NCBI GenBank assembly: GCA_031472005.1
Contig: PZJY01000010.1
Coordinates: 806,001 to 870,000, forward strand
DNA: 64,000 nt
DNA from: Tetracladium setigerum
Lineage: Eukaryota > Ascomycota > Leotiomycetes > Helotiales
Direction of reading: 5' to 3'
Every line of letters starts with the position of its first letter. Position 1 is the stretch's first letter. Below the pieces are notes generated by a model. That model did no database searches. It saw only the letters and a list, made by a program, of their open reading frames with translations, and had not been told where the DNA came from. Made by a program: the position numbers and the translations under genes. Shown in pieces: positions 56,255 to 64,000 of the stretch.

Positions 56255-57466
56255 ATGAAGAGAATACGGTTGGAAAGATGGAGCGGGCAATTGCTCAATA
56301 CACCACGTACGAGAACATGTTGTCTGCGGCAGCAACCAGCACATCCTGCGCCCATTACCCTTCCATTTCAAAGCATACGAAAACAGTCTTCCACAGCAAG
56401 GGAGAGTGATGTGATCTTCGAAGATGCCGAAGATGCCCTACTCGAGCAAAGGGAGGCACAAGTTCTCCCCGAACGATCCATCCCAAATTACAGCTCACCA
56501 CCTCCTGAGGCTGCCCTACGATCCGCAAAGCTGGCCGCGCTGCATGCTCGACTCTCATTACCCAAACGATTACCGCTACAGACGATGGCACGAACTCTCG
56601 TCGATCCATCCGCGGATCCAGATTCTCGATTTAACAACGCCTCCTTAGCCCAAATCGGTGGCTCCATCCTCTCCTACCATGTCTCCGAATATCTTCTTTG
56701 CACGTACCCTCGACTTCCTATGACCGTTCTTTTCTCGGCCGCATATGCTTTCAACGGTCCCAAAACCCTACAACATATTGCGCGTGAATGGGGTGTCGAA
56801 ACCGCAGCTGCTCCAGGTGCAGAAGTGGATCCCGGCTATCTCCAATTCGAAAAGATCAAGCCCGGTACGAAATTAGTTGCGGACCAGGGAGGAAGCATAC
56901 GACCTGATAAATACTCGACATACAGAAGGGGTGTCAGCAGTCGAGTGGTTTATGACGACGAATTTGGAGATCTTATCTCTAATAATGTCGACCCAAATGC
57001 TGCACTTCCCACCCAAACTGCCTACGCGAATTTCGTGCGTGCTGTGGTGGGATCGATATTCTTGCACTCTGGACGAGAGGGAGCTAAGGAGTTCGTAAAG
57101 GCTCATGTTCTCTCGCGCCACCTGGATGTGAGCTCGCTGTTTGCTTTCAAGGAGCCTGTACGAGAACTTGCCAGGTTGTGCGCGCGTGAGGACTTTGAAC
57201 ACCCAGTTGCGAGGATGCTAAGTGAGACGGGAAGACATAGCAGGTCGCCTGTGTATGTGGTGGGTATTTTCAGCGGACACGACAAGTTGGGTGAAGGGTC
57301 TGCACCAAATCTGGGCGAAGCGAGAGTGAGGGCCAGTGTAGCTGCACTGAAGGCGTGGTATCTATACAGCCCTGGAAAGGATGTCCGAGTACCCAGCGAG
57401 ACGGAAGGAAACGATCCGAGACCGTGGGAGCCAGTCCATATTGATATTGGAGAGATTGTTCACTGA
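56255..57466 (+). CDS. Mitochondrial large ribosomal subunit protein mL44 (MRPL3-like, RNase III fold)
   Basis: One exon of 403 residues. mL44 is a structural mitoribosome protein with an inactive RNase III domain followed by a double-stranded-RNA-binding fold. Landmarks are FNNASLAQIGGSILSYHVSE and YLLCTYPRLPMTVLFSAAYA early, AYANFVRAVVGSIFLHSGRE in the middle, and SPVYVVGIFSGHDKLGEGSA with ARVRASVAALKAWYLY at the end, which is the dsRBD-like part. RNase III acidic catalytic residues are not kept at the usual place. The N-terminus MKRIRLERWSGQLL is Arg-rich and hydroxylated residues follow, as expected for a mitochondrial presequence. Another ATG at 56278 in a different frame would give an unrelated short peptide. 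No intron or frame break seen. Confidence 0.9.
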   Translation: MKRIRLERWSGQLLNTPRTRTCCLRQQPAHPAPITLPFQSIRKQSSTARESDVIFEDAEDALLEQREAQVLPERSIPNYSSPPPEAALRSAKLAALHARLSLPKRLPLQTMARTLVDPSADPDSRFNNASLAQIGGSILSYHVSEYLLCTYPRLPMTVLFSAAYAFNGPKTLQHIAREWGVETAAAPGAEVDPGYLQFEKIKPGTKLVADQGGSIRPDKYSTYRRGVSSRVVYDDEFGDLISNNVDPNAALPTQTAYANFVRAVVGSIFLHSGREGAKEFVKAHVLSRHLDVSSLFAFKEPVRELARLCAREDFEHPVARMLSETGRHSRSPVYVVGIFSGHDKLGEGSAPNLGEARVRASVAALKAWYLYSPGKDVRVPSETEGNDPRPWEPVHIDIGEIVH

Positions 57467-58399
57467 AGGGGTTGTATTGATTGATGGAGATGAAATGTGT
57501 ACGATGAAGAAAGAGAGGGATGGGAGTTGTAAGATGGACTTGATCAAAAAGAGAAATCAGGACCACCGGGCAAATTTATGTACAACGGAAGCAAGAGATC
57601 TCCTTTTCATGTGTTAATATGCATTTTTGGAGCAGCTGCTTGGGTGGTAGTATTTTGATAACCCAATGGATGGGGTTGGTTGTGTTGTTGTGGTTGGAGT
57701 ATGCATAAAAAACTGTAGAATATATGGCGTGATGTATGTAGATTATATCAAACTCCTCCAACATTGCTCCAACTTCGCAACGGATAGTGAACATTTCGGG
57801 GCAGTGTGCTACCTACCAAATGACTGATGATGGTAAGGAGCAACTCACAAAGGCAAACCGTGGGGTTTTGAAATTGATGATTCTTACCAGATTAATCATC
57901 TAGTTTTCCCCAACTATAGTCGTTGGATTTGATCACCTTCGGATCAGCTCATTTTTGATTTGAATATCCAGATAATCCGAGTTAACGAATTGAAGATTGG
58001 AATCAGAAAAGTTCGAGTTATTCACAACCAGCACTCGCACCCATGGAAGATATAACACCTTTAATTACAATGCAATTGATTTGGTCTATAGATTTAGGCA
58101 TAGACGCAAACGCACCAAATATCAATTGGTCATATCTGAGCGGTTTGCGCGCATGTCCGGAGTATCAAGCAATATGCTAGTGAAGCAAAAACCGACTCTG
58201 CAACCAGGCCCTTGATTTCGTTGGGATAGCAAGACTAACTGTCGGAAAAAAGATGCCGTTTAAGAAGTAACCACCCATAAGCGTCAGTCCACCGTGTAAC
58301 GCCGATTTGATACAGGCCAAACCACCGTGAAAATGCTGCAAATTGACCATTCATGCGAAGATGAAAGAAAAGTTAACGATGAGAACTTTTGAGGGGGTA
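57467..58399. other. Convergent 3' intergenic region, no gene seen
   Basis: About 930 bp between the stops of the mL44 and La genes. AT content rises after 57600. No frame shows family features. Both 3' UTRs must lie here. Confidence 0.45.
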
Positions 58400-59896
58400 T
58401 CATGAGGCGGCAGTGGGCTCTGGTTTGACATCAACCTTCTTTGCTGGCTGCTCGGATCCAGCATCATCTTCACGGGCTCGCTTCTTCTCGTTGGTTGCTG
58501 GCTCTTCGGTCTTCTCTTCCTTCTTAATGGTTCTTTACAATCGTTAGTATATCCTCTCTGGAGCGAGTTAAAAATGACTTACCCCTCTTCTTTCTCAGCT
58601 CGTGGCTCTCTCTCGTCACGTCCTCCACGGTTTCCACCTCTACCACCTCGGCGATCTCCTCTCTTGTCTCCCTTGAATCCGGAAGCGCGATCATCCTCAC
58701 GTCTCTTTTTCCAATCGTCTGGGTCTCTGTCGCCTCCCTTGTTGCTTCTGTCGCCGCGACCTCTGCGGTCTCCATCGCGTCCACCACGCCCACCTCGATC
58801 ACGGTCTCCACGGAAGTTGCCTCCTCTGCCTCTGCCGCGGAATTCTCCACGACCTCCACGAGAATTACCACGTCCGCCGCGTCCACCTCTGCCAGGAGCC
58901 CAGCTCTCACTCGGCTCCATTCTGCCCTCCTTGATGTCCAACTCCTTGCCTTCGGTGTAATCTTTCTTGGTCTTGAATTCCAACTCCTCTGTACCCTTCC
59001 ATTTTGGCTTGGGGTCAAGAGCCATGAACTTTGCCGCAGTCTCCTCATCCGCAAACTCAACAAACACAGATCCCTTGAACTCCTTCTCGTTTGTACGACG
59101 AAGACGAACTGCGTTGGTAGGTCCATAGGGACTGAAGAAAGCTTCGATGTCAAATTGAGAGCTCTTTTCCTCGGCACCAAAACCCTTCGCGTAGATGGAT
59201 CGCAGTAAACTGATTCTGGGGACAGATGGGTTGAAGGCGGTCTTGCGCTTGACCGTCTCCTCGCCCTCAGTGCCCTCAACAATGAGCAATGGCGATTGGC
59301 GAAGAGCCTCAACAACGGCAGAAATTGGCTCGAATCGCTTCATACGGCCAAATTTGCAGATGGTAGTGATGGGGACTGGGAGGTTGGAGGCACCATCAGT
59401 CAACTCCCACAAATATTGATCAGTTGGGAGATTGGCGTCGCCAAAATAGAACTCAACCTTCATTGGAAAATGTTAGTCATTATAAAGACCAGAAGATCGT
59501 GACGCATACCTGAGCACGAATTTGCTTTTGGTCGGCGGTGGACTCAAGAACAGAAGGATCATATTTGGAATGATTTGGTCCTTTGGGATAGCTGTTGAAG
59601 TGAGTGCGACGGGGTTGGTTGTTGTCTCTCTCGAAATCCTTCTTGTAAGGGGATCTCTTGTGACCGTTGCTTTCCAACTTTCCTTCTGTGGTGCTTCCCT
59701 TGGTCTTCTCGGCAGGCTTCTCACTACTCTCTGTCTCCTTCACTTCTGCTGATCCATTGGTCGCCTTTACCTCCTCTGGCTTAGCATCTGTGACAGCGGC
59801 TGCTTGGTCGACCTCCGTTGTGGTAATGGTCTTGTCGTTTGGTAGAGAGGTCGCCGCTGGATCAGTCGCGATGGTCTCGACAGGAGGAGCAGACAT
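58400..59896 (-). CDS. La protein homologue (Lhp1-like), RNA-binding
   Basis: Three exons, 59510-59896, 58583-59457 and 58400-58532, encode 464 residues. La binds the 3' oligo-U of new RNA polymerase III transcripts in the nucleus and aids their folding. The La motif starts at the exon 1-2 junction, QIRAQVEFYFGDANLPTDQY, with ITTICKFGRMKRFEP. An RRM follows: RISLLRSIYAKGFG, then GPTNAVRLRRTNEKEFKGSV and FVEFADEETAAKFMA. Residues about 285-420 are an RGG-rich, Arg/Gly/Asp tract (GRGGRGGRGNSRGGRGEF). The last exon gives a charged tail with NEKKRAREDD and QPAKKVDVK, likely nuclear import signals. Long N-terminal Thr/Glu/Lys region precedes the La motif. No frame break. It is divergent from the uS4m gene over 472 bp. 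Confidence 0.93.
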
Positions 59897-60368
59897 TGCG
59901 ATTGTTGCGATACTTTGAATCTTGGAGATTCAATAAACTCAAAACACTTTTCCGCAGTAATCAGAAGGATTTCTCGCGCTGTACTTGTATTTATCGGCGG
60001 TGAGTAACCGGTCGTGTGGTGACTCGCAAGATGGCGGGGTCGAAAGGCTACAACCAAATGGATTAGAACGACAGTTCAGATTGACAATGGCGAAAAGATG
60101 TATATACTTGATCGCCGATAGTTCCTTATATTTGCGCAAGAAGTTGTTCTCAAAATTTGAACTTTTGGTTTGTTTGAATACAGAGGGAGACCAGGTTTGT
60201 TCGATTGGTTTTGTCAAGCTCCAATTTTTCAGAAGCTCTTTGAAAAAAGCGGCCCGCATAAATGCCAAACGGGACTAGCATGGATCACGTGATGCTTAAC
60301 CTCAATGCCGCAGAATAATTAATGGAACGATGCAAAGCAATCACAAAGTCATCTTCCCCAGCGCAATC
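59897..60368. promoter_or_regulatory. Divergent promoter, La / uS4m
   Basis: The 472-bp gap separates two divergent ATG codons. A CACGTGA sequence at about 60286-60292 is a possible bHLH (E-box) site. An open frame through it on the plus strand (59985-60278) has no family features. Confidence 0.5.
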
Positions 60369-61822
60369 ATGGCCAGAAAGAGGTTTCACGGCTTGCAGAA
60401 AGTGGTATGTGACATCCAGGTATCCCTGAAAATTTACAAGTTCTCATTCGACTCTTGCAGAAAATCCGCGCAACATGGAGCAAATACAATCTTTATAACC
60501 TCTCCCGATGGAAACCAGCTTCGACGAGCCACCGTACATTCTTCCAGCAAAAATGGGAAGCAAAGTCCACGACGAGAGCATATCATGGAGAGCAAGTCAG
60601 GGAGAAGCAATGGCAGAGGATGTTCACACCGAAGTTGAATTCGGTGATTCCAATATCCCCTAGATATTTGGCAGACAACGATGGATCAGAGCTTGCCGCT
60701 GGAAGAGGTTCTGGCCGAGAAGAGTCACCGGACGACGAGTCAGTGAAGAGAAGGAGTATTCCTGTTCCATACATGCAGATGACATATGCTCCTCTGGAGA
60801 GAAGATTAGACATGGCTGTATGGAGAGCCTTGTTTGCGAGCAGTGCCAGACAGGCCAGACAGATGTGTGTCCACGGCCAAGTCAAGGTCAATGGTCAGAA
60901 GGTACGGTAGTCTCATAGATGGTGAAGCTGCTATTGCTGATGGGATTAGATGCCTTACCCCGGATATCTTCTCAACCCTGGTGACATGTTCCAAGTCGAG
61001 CCCGATCGAGTACTCTACGCGACCGGCGAAGGCAAGAATCTGCAACAGGCAAGGGATGGACGCCACAAGCGTAGAGTAACACGTCGTATGAATACGTTGA
61101 AGGAGGAAAGGAAGCTCAAATTCCGTGCGGAAAAGATTGCTCTCAAGGCAACGAAAGAGGCAGCCGTCTCGGAAGAAGTAAAAGTGGTTGTGAAGCCCAA
61201 CACACCCCAGATACCCAAAAGCGAGGCGGATCACCGGAAGGAAACACGAAAGCAATACAACGAGCTGCTTAAACAAGTCAAAAACTTCATGGAAACCCCC
61301 AAGATGAAGCTGGGAGCCAAGAAGAAGCAGGCAATTCGAGCATACGTGAAGGATGTCAAGAGCGCCATGGGAAGTCTGAACAGCAAGAATAAGGGTGATG
61401 TGGAGAAAATGGACATTCAATTCGCCGCCCTCGCCGCTCGTCTGTCTGAGGTCACCGAAATCCAATTGATCCAGAAAGCAAAAGTAGAGAAGGCTAAAGC
61501 GGAGGAAGCGAAGACGGAAGAGAGCGTCGAAGTCGTTGAAAAAGAGCTTAGCGAAGAAGAACGTCAAGCCCTGCGCGAGGCAATCGTTCTCCTCCGAGAG
61601 AATCCAGTCGACGAGACTAAGCCATACGCCACACCCTGGCGTCCAAGGCCATACATGAGCGCATTTGCGTTCATTCCAAGATATTTAGAGGTCAATCAGA
61701 ACGTGTGCTCTGCTGTCTATTTGAGGCATCCTGTGGTAAGACCTGGAATGGCTGAAGTTGCCTCGCCTTTCGGAGCTGAGGTACAGCAGCTGGCTTTCAA
61801 TTGGTATCTGAGGAGGAGGTAG
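60369..61822 (+). CDS. Mitochondrial small ribosomal subunit protein uS4m (Nam9-like)
   Basis: Three exons, 60369-60404, 60461-60901 and 60950-61822, encode 449 residues. uS4m is an early-binding protein of the mitochondrial small subunit. The opening MARKRFHGLQKVKIRATWSK and YNLYNLSRW are typical of fungal Nam9. The S4 RNA-binding domain lies at about residues 120-170: PLERRLDMAVWRALFASSAR, then QARQMCVHGQVKVNGQK and YLLNPGDMFQVEPDRVLYAT. A long Lys/Glu-rich helical region follows. The C-terminal WRPRPYMSAFAFIPRYLEVN with NVCSAVYLRHPVVRPGMAEV is the conserved fungal end. The first exon is only 36 nt and was placed by its phase-0 donor GTATGT. No frame break. Confidence 0.92.
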
Positions 61823-62298
61823 ATGGTTTGCACGTGTACGGAATAAGACTTAAAATTGTGTATTATGTATCATAGTAGAGATTTGGAATGAAAAACTTTC
61901 CACTGTAGTGTGATAGGCATTGTGAAGGATGTTGATATTGCATTATGTTATTCTCAACTTCTCATAAGAGGCATTCTTTTTTACTTGTGGTAATGTTCTA
62001 AAGATATCTTCTTCGTAAGCTCACCCTCTAACTTTTCTTGATAGGTAGTCAAGCTTGAAAGTCGAGCAAAAGTTACACCGAGCCAATAAAAGCTTCGTCC
62101 ACCCGTCATAAACGGCGCCATCTCTTCCATGTCAATTATTGAAATAAGTAAGAATAGCAACGCCGCCACCAGCCCTTTGTTTGGAAACTGCCTAAAGGAA
62201 CACATCCCATCATCACTTCTTCTGTATTCCGGCTCCCGGTGACAGAATGGCCGAGCGAAATAACCCTATTATGATGTTGAGAATAGGGAATACTCGGC
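61823..62298. other. Convergent 3' intergenic region
   Basis: The gap of 476 bp lies between the stops of the uS4m and LPPELRNMIY genes. The minus-strand frame at 61981-62205 shows no features. No gene is supported. Confidence 0.45.
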
Positions 62299-63207
62299 CT
62301 ACCAAGCATCGAAAATAGTTTCTTGATCCTGAACCGAAAGAATCTTGGCAATCTCTGGTTTGGACTCGAGGATTTTCTTCGCCGCTTCCTGTATAGGAAT
62401 ATCCTTATTTCGAAATACGCCAATCGCCGAAATACTTTTCAGCTTCAACAACTCGAGCAGGATCTTTCGCAGGGCTTCCACCGTTTCTTCCACTGTCAGC
62501 CAAACAGGGTGAGGAGGCACCTGAACCCACTGAGAACTTTTGACTAGGTTGATTTCGATCTTCTCCAGACCAGTGAAATGCTTCAATAGGCTTCGAGTGA
62601 TGGCTCGTAAATCTGCAACGGCGACCTTGGCACCAAGGACATATGGTCGGTCGTCACGGGAATTCCAAGAGCGATATCGAGCAATGGCTTGTACCTCGAT
62701 TTGGACCATGGTGATGAGGGCGAGTTGTGGTTTCTTGACTCTATTCAGGAATGCTTTCATGGCATGGAGGTTAGGTTCGACTGTTGAGCCCCAGGCACCA
62801 GCCCCGAAGATGAATTCAGCGGATGTGTAGCTAGGAAGATGGGTTGTTAGAAGACTCGTGATCCCGAAAAGTATTGAGGCCAACCTACTACCACGAGCTT
62901 GCTTCCTTATGGATGGTTTTGTTGAGCATAAGCAGACACCAGAGGGCCGAGATTGGTCGAGACTTTCTTGTCCTTTTCGAGATTGGTGAGCGTATGCGAG
63001 TGGGATCAGTGACCATACACATGCTGTATATCATGTTTCTCAACTCCCTGAAGGTGTTAATGGGGGCCAAACAGAGTCAATTTGCCTGACTTACGGTGGG
63101 AGCTTCTCAAGAAGCGAGACCGATGGCTGGACCACTGAACTCGATGGAGTCGTAGGAGAAACAACAATCTCCGTCGAACTTGGCATCTCAATTACCTGAT
63201 TCTCCAT
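62299..63207 (-). CDS. Fungal LPPELRNMIY-type protein of unknown function
   Basis: Three exons, 63095-63207, 62892-63047 and 62299-62830, encode 266 residues. The signature LPPELRNMIYSMCMV arises across the exon 1-2 junction; this motif heads a large, poorly understood fungal family that partly resembles F-box proteins. Later parts include SALWCLLMLNKTIHKEASS, then YTSAEFIFGAGAWGSTVEPN and KKPQLALITMVQIEVQAIAR, which read as alternating strands and helices. The first 25 residues are Ser/Thr/Val-rich and disordered. The second intron donor GTAGTA is weak but preserves frame and yields the common motif HKEASSCYTSAEFIF (typically a conserved Glu-Ala-Ser-Tyr context). No frame break. Role unknown. 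Confidence 0.75.
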
Positions 63208-63867
63208 TTTGAAAACTTTGTTATTGATACTTTGGGAGAGGTGTAGAGAGGAGGATGCGGGCGGTGTGCTGCCTGCCTAAAAGTAAAAAGGTATTCTGAA
63301 GATGGTTTCCCAGCGACTTCAGCTCGCTTGTCAGCTGGCGATTGGAGAAAGCTAAGCACAAAGTGTATGGTTAGCGGCTATATTAGCAACAATTTATTTT
63401 GTAAGGTAGTTAGTTCAGCTAATCAGATCGAGATCTAATTTCAGTCTCGATAGTAAAAGGCACGCCTGTTCACTTTGAGCCTTAGGTACTAAGGTATATG
63501 GATTTGTTGGTAAAGCTAACTGGTGGACAGGTAGATATAAAACAGCTGAAGATTACCGCGGAAATCGACCCATACCCAATAATAATACTATAATGATACT
63601 GCACTGTGATATATCTACTGTACCTCACCTGAGATGTGAAACAATCACGAGTGACAGCAGTTGTGAGGTCCAGGTCAAGCGACAACGCGTCGAGGCGAAC
63701 TTTGGTGCGCCTTGGCAAATGTACACTGCAACACGGCCACGGCGACTGATCTTCCTTCATGCAGTGGAAGATTTCCCCCGCGAATTGCATAGAAAAACGA
63801 CAACACATCCACCACCACAACCCGCCAACCTCTCAAATTGCATGGACAACTTGCACCTACCGACATA
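63208..63867. promoter_or_regulatory. Divergent promoter region before right-edge gene, with short upstream ORF
   Basis: This 660-bp region separates two divergent genes. On the plus side an eight-codon ORF, MDNLHLPT, runs from 63842 to 63868; its stop TAA overlaps the next ATG as TAATG. No other motif was identified. Confidence 0.5.
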
Positions 63868-64000
63868 ATGTCTACTGCCCTCCCTAGGCAACCCGACTCG
63901 CCTCGCAATTCTGAGTCCCCAAAGTCTTCAAAGGAATCCGAGGCCAAGGCCAATCACAACCTGACGACACGAACAATGACTGGTGACGATCCGGCGCCAA
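63868..64000 (+). CDS. Partial gene cut by the right edge, product unknown
   Basis: An open frame begins with ATG at 63868 and is still open at the window end (about 44 codons). It reads MSTALPRQPDSPRNSESPKS and continues Ser/Lys/Glu-rich, then LTTRTMTGDDPAP. The part seen is disordered and gives no family. The start is supported by the CT/CA-rich leader and the overlapping upstream ORF stop. It could also be the first exon of a longer gene. Confidence 0.5.
   Translation, partial: MSTALPRQPDSPRNSESPKSSKESEAKANHNLTTRTMTGDDPAP

Noticed and set aside
58524..59315. 263-residue minus-strand frame inside the La gene
   Set aside because: It is a shifted-frame shadow of the RGG-rich coding sequence with a composition driven by the repeats.

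Overview
The window looks like a chromosome segment from a filamentous ascomycete (Pezizomycotina, possibly Leotiomycetes; the class is a guess). Genes are dense and on both strands, introns are mostly 45-75 nt with GTRNGT donors and CTAAC/CTGAC branch sites, and the protein set is typical: a PRC2 WD40 subunit, a Zn2Cys6 fungal_trans regulator, 2EXR and LPPELRNMIY proteins, a fused LEU1, and complex I and mitoribosome subunits. No tRNA, rRNA, transposon, CRISPR or viral sequence was recognised.

Layout. 0.9-3.1 kb: EED-like Polycomb subunit. 3.4-8.0 kb: two-thioredoxin ER protein and TDP1, divergent. 8.5-16.4 kb: acyl-CoA-binding protein, gamma-tubulin complex subunit, NuA4 subunit EAF7, carnitine acetyltransferase. 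17.2-24.4 kb: three genes of unknown function (one with a 2EXR domain, one long proline/serine-rich). 25.6-28.4 kb: complex I 29.9 kDa subunit and a probable Rrn11, divergent. 29.4-32.9 kb: GNAT acetyltransferase and CAX-type exchanger. 33-42 kb: a sparser stretch holding two tandem paralogous RRM-like genes and a third orphan gene. 42.7-50.3 kb: LEU1, PfkB/Mak32-like kinase, cyclase-associated protein. 51.2-57.5 kb: Zn cluster regulator, alkaline ceramidase, small complex I-like protein, mitoribosomal mL44. 58.4-64 kb: La protein, mitoribosomal uS4m, LPPELRNMIY protein and a gene cut by the right edge.

Most genes are housekeeping and show no operon-like logic; several pairs share short divergent promoters (GCP/EAF7, complex I-like/mL44, La/uS4m). 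Mitochondrial and lipid functions recur: ACBP, carnitine acetyltransferase, complex I, mL44, uS4m, ceramidase.

Two features stand out. First, at least eight genes, including conserved ones such as LEU1, are each broken by a single missing base, nearly always in a run of two to five G or C, and one added G or C restores the family alignment. This points to homopolymer under-calling in the assembly, so the affected models below are described with the break marked. Second, the alkaline ceramidase gene uses GC-AG splice sites for three of its six introns and has a 13-nt exon. All exon boundaries were read by eye from splice motifs and protein-family fit, not from transcripts.
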